NCBI GenBank assembly: GCA_038848185.1
Contig: JAWCNV010000010.1
Coordinates: 3,188-67,187, forward strand
Origin: JAAOZP01 sp038848185
GTDB lineage: Archaea > Thermoproteota > EX4484-205 > JAAOZP01
Length of the DNA: 64,000 bases
Direction: 5' to 3'
Shown: one piece after another, positions 36,281 to 46,147 of the stretch
Layout of the letters: the number at the start of each line of letters is the position of its first letter
How positions within the stretch are numbered: the first letter of the stretch is position 1
Position numbers and translations under genes: made by a program
Notes under the pieces: generated by a model
The model's input: the letters and a program-made list of their open reading frames with translations, nothing else
What the model was told of the DNA's origin: nothing
Databases searched by the model: none

Positions 36281-39200
36281 TTACATTCTCGGAGGTGCTT
36301 TATGAGCCGAGGGTCTTCTTTTAGTCCAATCTATCGCGATATCATAGACTAGTTTCATCACTCTTTCTCTTATTACCTCAGGCATACCTTCCTGCTCAGC
36401 TGTTGAATGGAGATACATTCTGAACCATTCTTCACCCGGCTTACACTCCAACCTTATCTTATTAGACATAGAGAAGGTTTTGCCTCTCTGTACAAACACG
36501 TACCTGAAGCCGAGCAAATACATTTCAGTTCCATCCGGTGTCTTCACGTTCTCTATTTGACCCAGATCCTCTACCCTCTCAGAGAATCCTCCAGTGCGTT
36601 CCTTAAGCCTGTCTTGAAGATGACCCGTTAGGAACTCAACTTCCTCCCTCCTAGCCTTTATGGGTATGGAGAGCACACGTTCACCATATGCCTTGTATAT
36701 CTCCTCATGTCTCTTAACTTCCTCCTCTGGAGTTAGCTTAACCTTTCTCTTAAGCGAAGGCACAGCTAGGCTTGCTGCTTTCAAGGATGGTGGTATTGCG
36801 GAAGCTACGGATATGAGTAGACCCACTACAATGCTTAGCATACTGGCCTCCCAATGGAGGTTCTCAGAAATACCGACTTGGATAAATCTTGAAACATAAC
36901 TCATGGTTCTGAAGAAGCTTAAGCCCAACAAGTATCCGAAGCCTCCACCTAATAGGCCCATGGTTGCAGACTCCGCGATAAAGACTAGGGCTATGTGCAT
37001 CGGGTTGAAGCCGAGAGTAGTATAGATGAATATCTCTCTCCGTCTCCTGTCAACGACATCATACATAAGCCTCATTAAAAACATCATTAAGATTATTAGC
37101 GGTGGAAGTATGTCTAGGAACCGTATCTCAATCATCGTCCCCAGATAATAGTGTAGAATTTTACCTTCATGACTAAGCCACACGTGGAATCCTCTTGCCC
37201 ATGCTTGGGTTTGAATGAAACTCGTCACAGATGCATCTTCAGGATTATTGAATTCGATTATCAATCTCGAGATTGAGATCGGTAGTGAATAGGGTTTTGA
37301 CGAAAGCTCAAGTGCCTTTTGCAAGCTTAAGATTATCACTTGGGAGGCATTGCAATACGCTAACTTGCCCTCAACAATGACTCTAGGAGTATAAGGTTCA
37401 CCGTTTAACTCCTTCTTGTTGTTAAACTCATCATCGTTGAACACGCCGGCAACTTTCACTGGGACTTCGAATACAAAGCCTCCGGAAGAGAACTTGAGCG
37501 TAACATTGTCGCCAGGTTTTACACGAAGGGTTTGAGCAGTAATATAGGAAACCATTATGGAATAATCGTTACTAATGTAACTTCCACTAGCCAGCTCAAG
37601 GCTAACATACTTCGTATCCAGCTCGGGGTTTATACCTATCATCCCGAGTAGCGAGGCCCTCCCGTTTTCAGATATGAGCTGAACGGAATATTGACCAATC
37701 GTGGGTAGTGACTCCATTTTCGGAGAAACAGACTTCACATTTGTCTCATTTCTAATCTGTGCCATAGTGATAATGTCGATTGGTACAAATAAACCCTCTG
37801 TTTCTCCAATGTTCTTCATAAACACCCATTCTTCAGAAGAGCTTCCGACAGTCTCAGAGTTTAAGCCGAATATTGAGGTTACTGACGTTAAAGTCGTGGC
37901 CATCGAGATAAGTATACAGATCGACACTATGATCAGGGTGGAACTGAACCTTCTGAGCTTCACATACCTCTTACCAAGCGTGAACGCTACTGCTAGTGCA
38001 GACCTTAACGGGACCTTCGTTGGAGAACTTGCCTCGTGAATGATTTTTTGAAACAAAGACATGAATAGTAACCCGGAAAGGAATGCTGCTGAAACCGATA
38101 AGTAGAATAAGTTTGAGAACCTGGTTAGTATCAAAGGTATTCCTGGATAGAGATAGTAGAAGCATGCATTAATTATTGTGAATGACAGGATGAAGAGGGG
38201 CAATCTAATTGTTAGCTTGCTTTTCTCCGTGATGAAGAGGGTAAGCATGATGGAAAACACGGTTAAGAATATGGGTAGGAGCAAGGCGCCTTTCTCAGCA
38301 ATATTCTTCATGCCTTCAATCTCGTTAACAATATATCTTGTAGCATAGACATATGCTTCCCTAAGTTTTCCCTGAAGTTCAACCGATATTTCACCGTAAT
38401 TTATCTTTTCTCTGGCTTCCACTATCCTATCATCAACCTTTTCCTTAGCATCACCCTTAAGAGACGATAAGAAGAAACCGAATCTCTCAGCCTCATATAT
38501 TTTCTCCCACATTAATTTGGAGGCTTCTTCAACTTTTGACAAAGACCATGAGTATGCAGATATTGTTATGTCAATACTCTCAAGAGCACCCTGGTGCAGG
38601 GTGAAGGGCTTGTCACCATTCCTTACGATGAAGGTTTGGTCAATAACTCCAGGTTGTGAAGCGATCACTCTAAGCTCGATAGGTCTATTCGCAGGGACGA
38701 TAACTATTGTCCAGTAGCTGGTTGAGATCACTGGGCTGAGCCAGTTGGGGTTAACGAAGTATGATGTAACATTGTCCCCGTAGAATGGAGTATAATCTCC
38801 AATATTGGGGTCTATTGCGCTGTTAAGAACCTCGCCACTCTCTGGGTCGATAACCTGAACTTTCAGAGAAGTCGAGTACCTTGCCGTGAAAATGTTCCAT
38901 GCCTCGCCAGTTATGTTTAAGGCTGCTCCAGGTACAAGCCTTAAGTCTAACTCTATCGTTTCTCCAGGCTCCGGGAAAAGGGTTTTTTCTACGGTGGATG
39001 GTGCAAAAACCATGAACCCGTTCTCCTCCTTGTATGCATATACTCTGTATGAATGTGGAAAGCCTGATTCAACCTCCAGCTCATAGTATCCTGCGGAGTC
39101 TGTCTCCAGAACGGCGAGCAGTCTCTGCCGATACCAGTCTATTATCACTACGGAAACGCTTGACAGAGCATTCCCATTAACATCGGTTACTCTTCCACGT

Positions 39201-39298
39201 AGAACTGCTGTTTCACCCCCTGTCTGGGCTGAGACGCCTATTAACATGGTTCCGAGGAATAGGTAAAATGTCAGGATGGCTATTGTTCTTTTTCTCAT
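36281..39298 (-). CDS. FtsX-like permease with CarboxypepD-type ectodomain (copy 2)
   Basis: A 1005-residue membrane protein. The ATG at 39298 is chosen over the GTG at 39307 because the GTG lies inside the GAGGTG ribosome binding site. After the signal peptide comes a carboxypeptidase-regulatory-like domain (LRGRVTDVNGNALSSVSVV), a helical region, several spans near 345-420, an FtsX/MacB-type core (TTLGFNPMHIALVFIAES) and the shared C-terminal soluble domain (LSIPIKARREEVEFLTGHL). The layout is the same as 19904-22933. It is the third gene of the leftward operon that starts at 45922. Confidence 0.78.
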   Translation of the reverse strand: MRKRTIAILTFYLFLGTMLIGVSAQTGGETAVLRGRVTDVNGNALSSVSVVIIDWYRQRLLAVLETDSAGYYELEVESGFPHSYRVYAYKEENGFMVFAPSTVEKTLFPEPGETIELDLRLVPGAALNITGEAWNIFTARYSTSLKVQVIDPESGEVLNSAIDPNIGDYTPFYGDNVTSYFVNPNWLSPVISTSYWTIVIVPANRPIELRVIASQPGVIDQTFIVRNGDKPFTLHQGALESIDITISAYSWSLSKVEEASKLMWEKIYEAERFGFFLSSLKGDAKEKVDDRIVEAREKINYGEISVELQGKLREAYVYATRYIVNEIEGMKNIAEKGALLLPIFLTVFSIMLTLFITEKSKLTIRLPLFILSFTIINACFYYLYPGIPLILTRFSNLFYLSVSAAFLSGLLFMSLFQKIIHEASSPTKVPLRSALAVAFTLGKRYVKLRRFSSTLIIVSICILISMATTLTSVTSIFGLNSETVGSSSEEWVFMKNIGETEGLFVPIDIITMAQIRNETNVKSVSPKMESLPTIGQYSVQLISENGRASLLGMIGINPELDTKYVSLELASGSYISNDYSIMVSYITAQTLRVKPGDNVTLKFSSGGFVFEVPVKVAGVFNDDEFNNKKELNGEPYTPRVIVEGKLAYCNASQVIILSLQKALELSSKPYSLPISISRLIIEFNNPEDASVTSFIQTQAWARGFHVWLSHEGKILHYYLGTMIEIRFLDILPPLIILMMFLMRLMYDVVDRRRREIFIYTTLGFNPMHIALVFIAESATMGLLGGGFGYLLGLSFFRTMSYVSRFIQVGISENLHWEASMLSIVVGLLISVASAIPPSLKAASLAVPSLKRKVKLTPEEEVKRHEEIYKAYGERVLSIPIKARREEVEFLTGHLQDRLKERTGGFSERVEDLGQIENVKTPDGTEMYLLGFRYVFVQRGKTFSMSNKIRLECKPGEEWFRMYLHSTAEQEGMPEVIRERVMKLVYDIAIDWTKRRPSAHKAPPRM

Positions 39299-39304
39299 TA
39301 CTAA

Positions 39305-39310
39305 CACCTC
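39305..39310 (-). promoter_or_regulatory. Ribosome binding site that decides the FtsX-like start
   Basis: GAGGTG on the minus strand is 6 bases before the ATG at 39298 and contains the alternative GTG codon, which therefore cannot be the start. Confidence 0.65.
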
Positions 39311-39315
39311 TTAAA

Positions 39316-41280
39316 CTAGTATGGCAATAGCCATACCGATCTTCTCATTAGGAAGATTGCTGAATATAGAGTATTCATCATACCATCCCCTAGCATAACT
39401 CCGATCACCATCATGTTTCGATACCTGTACCAACGATCCTTACCAATTATTTGCGAAAACAGTCTGCTGCCAAGTAGCGACCCTATTAGAAGCGCTTGCG
39501 ACCATGCTATCGGATTTACTCCGCCAGCGTTCCACCAGAACCCGCCGCTTATGAAGGAAATTAGGAACCAAGGTGCGCGAAGCACCAAGTCCATCACCGC
39601 GTAAACTATTGAGCCTACAGCAAATGAGCCAAGGATGAGTTTATCGTCGAAGAAGCGTCCTGTCCATGTCCATTGAAGATTTCTAACAAACTCTGCAGCC
39701 TCCGTGACCCATCCAGTAACAGTATAGGGGTACGCTTGCGACGGAAACGGCTGTATCGACCAGAACAGGTTGACAAATAGGAAGCTGCTAAGCAGGCCCA
39801 ATACAGCTACAAGTATAAACGCCTTAACATAGTTGCTGTGTCTGACTCCACAGATATCTGCCCCCCTAAGGGCCTGAGCTATATCCCCACCGCCTTGAAA
39901 GACCTGTATCGGTGCGAAAAGGATAAGTTGACTGGTAAACCCTGAATAGTGAACTATTAGTTCCTTCTGATAGGGGATGTTGAGGCTACCGTAGGTAACA
40001 CCTGCTGAGAAGGTTGCTACAAATGATGCGAAGAAAGACCATCCCATAGTATATGCTATGATTAAAGGCAGGATACCTATGAGATCAGGCACAAGTATAA
40101 GGTTCAGCCCTATAGAGCCCACGGTTGCAAGGAAGAAGATGCCGAGCAACAAGTAGGGGCTCGGCATTTTTCCACCTATCTCGCCAACCGCCCTCATCTC
40201 CTTCAGAGTGTTGACGAGCCTCTTGAATACCGTTGGATGCAGGAGAAATGGTATGACTATAGTTGCAAGAGACAGGCCTATGTGGATGCTTATGAAGAAG
40301 TAGATGACAGACCTGTCAAGTATTTGCCAGCTTTCCCAACTCTTTATTGCCTGAATATTAACTTCTGGTGGCCAAAGGTTCATGGCGGTGAACAAGTGTG
40401 TTCCAACAAAGTAGTATGCAAGAGAACCAAGAAACTGGGCTACGGCAACGCCCGGCGGGAGTAGGAAGCCCGCTACGTAATGCACCGGGTTGATCGAGAC
40501 TGTGTAGGTTGCCCCTGGGAATAGATCCACTAGAAACCTTGTGAGGTCTATAGCCTGAGGTATTGAGGTGCCGCCTCCCCCAAGTATGTTGTAAATTACG
40601 TTTGGGATAAAGCTCCTAACAGTGTTTATAAGCACTCCCGCGACCGCGGACAGCATAAGGACTCTGAGCGTTGTCGGTTCCCTCTCTGCTAGGGTCAGCA
40701 CTGTCCTAGCTTCAGCTGTGGCAGCTGGGAACTCTAGCTTTTGTACTCTAACATAGAGGGCGTAGGCGAAGTATCCGATTGAAATATTCGCCATAACGTT
40801 GAATGTTATCGTGAGAACATTGAGGAGTATAGGTATTAGTAGGGCGGAGTCAAGCAGCACCCAGCTCTCCAAGTAGAGTCGGGATGCTAAAGAAGGGCTT
40901 GGAGCCCACCAGTCAGGTATTATGTTGGCTAAGCCGTATATTAAAGGGTATTCTGTGCTCCTAATGTACGTGTATCTGATTGGAGCTAGGAAAGTCATGG
41001 GCAGGGCTCCCCACCAACCGGTGATCCCGCCGAGGGCACCTGTTATCCCTCCCAGAGCAGTTATGATGAAAGTTTCCTCCTTAGTAAGCGGGGAGCCCAG
41101 AAGCCTAGCTAACTGTGTCCATAGGAGTATGACTATCCACGCTTGGAACGGTAGCCATTGCCCGCTAACAAGGTATAGGTAAATTACTGCAGGCTGAATT
41201 ATGAAGGAGCTGAAGATTATTGCTAGAACAGTCTTCCATGTTAATCCTTTTCCAAGCGCTTCTTGTTTCTCTTGAGCCAT
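39316..41280 (-). CDS. OPT-like multi-spanning transporter, type A (copy 2)
   Basis: A 654-residue membrane protein, partner of 14235-16115. The N terminus (KGLTWKTVLAIIF...QPAVIYLYLVSG) and C terminus (GDGMMNTLYSAIFLMRRSVWLLPY) are strongly conserved with that copy. Many spans are visible, with a conserved QKLEFPAATAEARTV loop that corresponds to EKLEFPLASWDARTM in copy 1. It resembles DUF6784/DUF6785 OPT-like proteins. It is the second gene of the operon, 16 bases after the M28-FtsX gene with a GGAGGAGGA ribosome binding site, exactly the order seen in cluster 1. Confidence 0.73.
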   Translation of the reverse strand: MAQEKQEALGKGLTWKTVLAIIFSSFIIQPAVIYLYLVSGQWLPFQAWIVILLWTQLARLLGSPLTKEETFIITALGGITGALGGITGWWGALPMTFLAPIRYTYIRSTEYPLIYGLANIIPDWWAPSPSLASRLYLESWVLLDSALLIPILLNVLTITFNVMANISIGYFAYALYVRVQKLEFPAATAEARTVLTLAEREPTTLRVLMLSAVAGVLINTVRSFIPNVIYNILGGGGTSIPQAIDLTRFLVDLFPGATYTVSINPVHYVAGFLLPPGVAVAQFLGSLAYYFVGTHLFTAMNLWPPEVNIQAIKSWESWQILDRSVIYFFISIHIGLSLATIVIPFLLHPTVFKRLVNTLKEMRAVGEIGGKMPSPYLLLGIFFLATVGSIGLNLILVPDLIGILPLIIAYTMGWSFFASFVATFSAGVTYGSLNIPYQKELIVHYSGFTSQLILFAPIQVFQGGGDIAQALRGADICGVRHSNYVKAFILVAVLGLLSSFLFVNLFWSIQPFPSQAYPYTVTGWVTEAAEFVRNLQWTWTGRFFDDKLILGSFAVGSIVYAVMDLVLRAPWFLISFISGGFWWNAGGVNPIAWSQALLIGSLLGSRLFSQIIGKDRWYRYRNMMVIGVMLGDGMMNTLYSAIFLMRRSVWLLPY

Positions 41281-41284
41281 TTCA

Positions 41285-41293
41285 TCCTCCTCC
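41285..41293 (-). promoter_or_regulatory. Strong ribosome binding site for type A transporter copy 2
   Basis: GGAGGAGGA on the minus strand lies 4 bases before the ATG at 41280. Internal operon genes here use such sites, whereas first genes look leaderless. Confidence 0.6.
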
Positions 41294-41296
41294 TGT

Positions 41297-44200
41297 TTAA
41301 GCCTCCTTCTGTAATAGTTCCCCTAATTTTTCACCCTCCTTAATATAGTGTTCTCTCAGGCTTGGAGGCATTGTCCTCCATATGAGAAGCTGTCTGCGCT
41401 GAGTATCTATGAACGCTTTGTTAGAGGTTATCCAGTTCTTCGTAATGCCGCTTCTTCTAACGAAGTATAGGGTCAAAGTATATCTTTTCATCTGGGACAC
41501 GGCTTCCACATCAAAATCCTCCACTATTGCAAGGTCGAACGGTGCAAGCCTTATTCTAGAGTGTAGCCTTTTAACCACTTTATCGCCCTCCCTCTGCTCG
41601 CTGAAACTTATTTCCTCAGGTGCAAATAGCCCTGTCTTCTCAAGACCGCTATAGGCTTGGAGAAACTCTTTTATGAATGCAAGTATACCCATTAGTTCCC
41701 TTTCACTTGTAGCCACGAAGGGAAGCGGCACGGTCCAGTAGTCACCAACCGGCTCCGGGATTTTCCATTTACGTTCAAGACTGGGTGTCACAAGCTGCCA
41801 CGCTTTTAAAGCGGGATAAAGCGTCGCCACAAGTTGTATAAAGATGGCGAGCAATATGACGATGAATATGAAGGATGAAGCGAAATTGGGGAAGAACTCA
41901 GTAAAATTATAGAAGCCAAGCCTTGTCATCGCCGATATGCCGACGATTCCAAACACGTAGCCAAGTACACTGCTCAACAAGCCATAGACAATGGATTCTG
42001 ACAGGAATATTCCTGCTGTCTGGCTTGGAGAAGCCCCGACCACGACGTAGACCGAAACCGATTTTATTCTTTCATAGAGTGTTCCAATTGTTATGTTCAG
42101 TATTGATATCCCAGCTATTATTAGAGGTATGATAAGGGTCTCAGCACCCATGAAGGTAAACCAAGACCTAGCTGTAAGCTCCCAAACATCCCCCATGGTC
42201 CAGCCCTCTAGGCTGGTATACTTAGTTAAACCATAGATGATATATGTGTCGAGCCTATAGACGAGTTCACGTGCAAAAGGCTCTATTTCAGAATCGTTGA
42301 AAGGTTTAATTGCGATACTCATAAGCTGTAGGGAGGATGGACCGAATAATTTTATAGCGAGGTCGAACGGTATGATGGTGACCTCGTCGCCAAGCAGGTG
42401 TGGCGGGACTGCCCCTATGCCTGTCCCGATTACAATAGGGTCCTTAGGTGTTATTGGCTCCCCATCCAAATCTATAAGCCCGCTGGTAAAACCCATCTCT
42501 TCGGCACCACCACCGTAGAGCGCGCTACCGTCAAACAGCCCTATTACAGTGAGATTAAGCCCCCAGATTGCTATCTGGCTTCCCGGCCCTATCGTAGAAT
42601 TCAGTTCTTCAGAGAGCCTAGACGCCAATGATTGGCTTATGAGTATGGAGTATAGCTCTCCAGAGTAGAACCATCTTCCTCTAACCCCTATTCTGCTCCA
42701 TATCCCTGTAACTGATTGCTCTTCAGGAGCCATTGCAAGTACTGCATAGACTCTGGCTAATTGTTTGGAAGCGTTCCAGTATATGTAAGCCCTACCGCCT
42801 GATCCAGCTGGGGGATAATACCAGCCTCTCGGAACGACATAAGCCCTGTCACTTAGCTCATACTCCAGCTGGTATAATAGTTCTATTGGTATAGCCGTCC
42901 AAGGTCTCTGTCTTACTAATATGCCGCTATAGGAGACAGGTATATCGACATTCTTCTCCATTCCCATGGGAGCGACCTTTCTAGGCTCCGCGACGGATGT
43001 TAGTGAGGTGAAAGTTATGAGGGCGAATGTTATTAGAGTTGTTGATGTTAACGTTAGTATTGTTCTAAAGGGTCTTTTCTTCATCCACTGCACACCTAAA
43101 CCTAAAGCTGTTGTTAGGAGTGCGCTTGTTGTCGAGGCGGCTGCATGTACTCCTAAGATTTTTGAACTTACTATTCTGGTGCTTGTTGAAGCCTCGGTGT
43201 ATAGAAAGGTTAATAGGATGACTATAAGGGAAGCGACACCCAAGCTTATCAATATCATTAACAAGTTGTTTGCAAGATGAAAACTTGGATGAAATAAGAG
43301 TAGCAGTATAGTCAGCGCCATCGTAATTAATATTACTCCGCTTGCCCTCTTTAAACCCGAATACCCGAGTATGAGCCTTTCAAAGACGTATGCAAAGGGC
43401 AATAGTAGCAAGAAGAAGAGGGCTGTCGTGGCTATTACGTTTTCAACAAGAATTCTTGTTTCAGCATATGCCTTCTGCTCATAGCTCCAAACTGGGTATG
43501 ATAAGCCGTATGCTTTCGAGTATTGATTCTCATTCAGTGAGACAAGGGCATCATCAAGGTATCTTTTTGAAAGACTGTGGTAGAGAAGTATCATGGGGTT
43601 GATTACCCCATAGCTCATTGATGTTGAAACTCTAGCATCATTCAGGGAGAAGAGTCCCTCCGCGCATGCAAGCGGACCATAGTTTACTATGATTGCTTCC
43701 CCTTTCTCTCTAACCCTATACCCACTGAGGCTCCTCATATCCTTGCCAGTGAGATTAGCTAGAACACTCCAGACCATTCCTGTTCCACTATGGTATATCA
43801 CTATCTCTATTGGTTCTCCAACTTCTGTAAAGAATACGTGGTCTCCAAAGACGGTCGACCCTGTCCACTTGCTCCAACGCACAGGATAGCCATGGGAGAA
43901 AGCGTTGTAAGCTGTGGGATTTAACGAGCTAGACAGGTCCCTCGGGTTTAGCACACCCTGAAGCACGATTGAGCCGCATTCAAATAGGGGTGCGTAAGCC
44001 CAGATGTTAGAGGCAGTTATTGCAACATCTGTTCTAGCTATTCTTCCTCCCGCACCGAACCTGTAACCCCAGTCTAGGGCCATATAGACTGCTCCGTTAG
44101 ACGAGTTAACGGCCAAGGCGAAGAAATAAGTCGGAGCATTCTGGCCTGTGTATGGCTTCAGACCCTTGATTGTTGCTACACCATTCTCATCAGGCTTCAC

Positions 44201-45922
44201 TATTACTGAGAAGGTTCCGGTTGCCCCAGAACCTAGGCACTCGGTTCCTGTGGTAACCCCTTGGAAGGAGCCTGAGTAATAAACAATTATATCGCTCCAC
44301 AGTTTCGGGTTCCTCTCCTCAGTTATCGGGTCTAAGAAGTCTGTGGTGAAGTTGTAGGTTGCAGCTATGATGTTAAGTGTTGAGAAACCCCACTCCGTTG
44401 AAAACCTTATAGCTCTTCCCGCCGATAATGGTAGGGCAGGTTCGTTGAGCAATGCATAGCTAATGCCTGTAATAAAGTATACTTGCTTGAAAACATTATT
44501 GAAGTTAACCTTATCAAATGTGTCGAGTGGCGTCATGTGATATGTGAGAAGATCGTTGACTGTTAGTATTGTTAATCCTCCGCCACTAGCTGCTGCAGTG
44601 AATGGTTCAGAGTCGTAAGCTGTTGAACCGAATCTTACTGGTAGGGAGATGCGTGAAAACGGTGGAGTTGTGAGCTGGATTGCGTCATAGAAGTTGGCAC
44701 CGTAAGTCGTATCATTAAGTGCCTTCCTTAAAGCAGGAAGGTAAAAGCTGAACACTCTTATGATAAGCGGAGTATACTTAACGTTGAGGGATTGAATTAT
44801 TGTATACGCGTAGGTTGAGCCTCTATTTACTATAGCTAGTTGATCAGAACCATAACTCAAATCTAGACTTATAAACAGTTTGATCTTGGTTCCTATCTCT
44901 TCGAAGTGTCTGTCAATGAACTCTCTTGCTCCCCATAGGGATTGGAAGTGTCCGGAGGTGAATAATAATATAACTGATCTTTTAGGCCTGTTTTCAGCGA
45001 GAAACCTTGCAACCTCCAGCAAGACCGAGGGCCCTATGGATTCCGTAGCGCCGGGTGCTAACGCAGGTGTTAGAGAGTAGGAGTCATAATAGGCTGATAA
45101 GACAACGTATTCTCTACTTAGCTCTGGATCAGAGCCTTCTATAAGCCCAACAATATTCGGGACTTCCAGTCTCTCCCATGTCATTTTCGAATCTATCCAG
45201 ATGGTTGTCTCACCACCTCTCTCTTCAACGTAGTCGACAAGCCTTCGCGAGTCCCTTGAGCTTAGGAGGTATTTCGGAAAACTTGTAGGGTTATTGTAAA
45301 TCTTTTGAGAGGCTTCTTCTCTCACAGTATCCCTAGGGTAAGTATATACTACCCCCTTAGCTCCAAACATTAAAGCGTATCTGAAGAGCCATTTAGAGTT
45401 GAAATCCATTATTACGAATTTACCTGCAACATCCTTCTCATTGAAATCTTCAAAAGAGGTTCCGCCGACGTAAATTGCCTTATCTCCCTCAGGGGGACTC
45501 TTATAGCTATTGGTGTTAAGGAAGTTCGGCTGGCACATGTAAGCTTTCAATTCTGTCCCGTCTTCAAGAGTTATCTTCGCACCCCAGTCAACATATGATG
45601 TTAAAGTATAATACTCGTAGAAACTACTATTATTACCATATGGCTTAACACCTATAGTATTCAAATAATCAGCGATGTAGCTTGCTGCCTCTAGGAAACC
45701 AGAATGGCCCGGCATCCTTGATTCGAGGCTTGTGAAGTACTTTACATGGCTCATTATCAGATCTTGCCCCCCGTAATCCTTGAAGAATGTTGGCACTATA
45801 CTTAGGTCGATCTCCTCTTCTTGAGCTAATGCTTTAGAATTAGGCAACAGGTAAAACGTTAGGAGAAACAGTGTCAATAGAGCCAATGGAAAACGCGTTT
45901 TACTTCCATACATCTGCCTCAT
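41297..45922 (-). CDS. FtsX-like permease with degenerate M28 peptidase ectodomain (copy 2)
   Basis: A 1541-residue membrane protein, full-length paralogue of 9570-14228. It has a signal peptide, then a PA-like region and an M28-like domain. In that domain the HYD motif reads AYYDS, the GANDN Asp is Glu (GATES), and the EE pair is His-Phe (GHFQSLWGAREF). The zinc site is even more eroded than in copy 1, so peptidase activity is unlikely. Three spans follow, then an FtsX core (VVGASPSQTAGIFLSES) and a C-terminal soluble domain starting VPLPFVATSERE. It is the first gene of the operon that continues with a type A transporter and the small FtsX. A TATA-like box lies at 45958-45969. Confidence 0.78.
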   Translation of the reverse strand: MRQMYGSKTRFPLALLTLFLLTFYLLPNSKALAQEEEIDLSIVPTFFKDYGGQDLIMSHVKYFTSLESRMPGHSGFLEAASYIADYLNTIGVKPYGNNSSFYEYYTLTSYVDWGAKITLEDGTELKAYMCQPNFLNTNSYKSPPEGDKAIYVGGTSFEDFNEKDVAGKFVIMDFNSKWLFRYALMFGAKGVVYTYPRDTVREEASQKIYNNPTSFPKYLLSSRDSRRLVDYVEERGGETTIWIDSKMTWERLEVPNIVGLIEGSDPELSREYVVLSAYYDSYSLTPALAPGATESIGPSVLLEVARFLAENRPKRSVILLFTSGHFQSLWGAREFIDRHFEEIGTKIKLFISLDLSYGSDQLAIVNRGSTYAYTIIQSLNVKYTPLIIRVFSFYLPALRKALNDTTYGANFYDAIQLTTPPFSRISLPVRFGSTAYDSEPFTAAASGGGLTILTVNDLLTYHMTPLDTFDKVNFNNVFKQVYFITGISYALLNEPALPLSAGRAIRFSTEWGFSTLNIIAATYNFTTDFLDPITEERNPKLWSDIIVYYSGSFQGVTTGTECLGSGATGTFSVIVKPDENGVATIKGLKPYTGQNAPTYFFALAVNSSNGAVYMALDWGYRFGAGGRIARTDVAITASNIWAYAPLFECGSIVLQGVLNPRDLSSSLNPTAYNAFSHGYPVRWSKWTGSTVFGDHVFFTEVGEPIEIVIYHSGTGMVWSVLANLTGKDMRSLSGYRVREKGEAIIVNYGPLACAEGLFSLNDARVSTSMSYGVINPMILLYHSLSKRYLDDALVSLNENQYSKAYGLSYPVWSYEQKAYAETRILVENVIATTALFFLLLLPFAYVFERLILGYSGLKRASGVILITMALTILLLLFHPSFHLANNLLMILISLGVASLIVILLTFLYTEASTSTRIVSSKILGVHAAASTTSALLTTALGLGVQWMKKRPFRTILTLTSTTLITFALITFTSLTSVAEPRKVAPMGMEKNVDIPVSYSGILVRQRPWTAIPIELLYQLEYELSDRAYVVPRGWYYPPAGSGGRAYIYWNASKQLARVYAVLAMAPEEQSVTGIWSRIGVRGRWFYSGELYSILISQSLASRLSEELNSTIGPGSQIAIWGLNLTVIGLFDGSALYGGGAEEMGFTSGLIDLDGEPITPKDPIVIGTGIGAVPPHLLGDEVTIIPFDLAIKLFGPSSLQLMSIAIKPFNDSEIEPFARELVYRLDTYIIYGLTKYTSLEGWTMGDVWELTARSWFTFMGAETLIIPLIIAGISILNITIGTLYERIKSVSVYVVVGASPSQTAGIFLSESIVYGLLSSVLGYVFGIVGISAMTRLGFYNFTEFFPNFASSFIFIVILLAIFIQLVATLYPALKAWQLVTPSLERKWKIPEPVGDYWTVPLPFVATSERELMGILAFIKEFLQAYSGLEKTGLFAPEEISFSEQREGDKVVKRLHSRIRLAPFDLAIVEDFDVEAVSQMKRYTLTLYFVRRSGITKNWITSNKAFIDTQRRQLLIWRTMPPSLREHYIKEGEKLGELLQKEA

Positions 45923-45957
45923 TCCGATAAATGGACAAGGTGAATTCTAGTAAATAA

Positions 45958-45969
45958 GTTTTATATCCC
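45958..45969 (-). promoter_or_regulatory. TATA-like box for the leftward transporter operon
   Basis: On the minus strand GGGATATAAAAC lies about 40 bases ahead of the ATG at 45922, leaving a leader of about a dozen bases. Confidence 0.5.
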
Positions 45970-46114
45970 TTAAGTATCCCCATTTCGTCTAAGACTTTAA
46001 TTTAATACGATGGATGCCTACTTGTTTTCTTAATACATTAAAAAGGCTTATAGAGCTGATTCATTGTTTAATGAAACTGTTAGGATCAGTATCGGCTAAA
46101 CCCTGTAGGGAAAA

Positions 46115-46123
46115 CATTAAATC
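46115..46123 (+). promoter_or_regulatory. TATA-like box for the nurA-herA-mre11-rad50 operon
   Basis: CATTAAATC lies about 28 bases before the nurA ATG, giving a leaderless first gene. Confidence 0.55.
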
Positions 46124-46147
46124 TTGAGATGAACGCTTTCCCACTAA

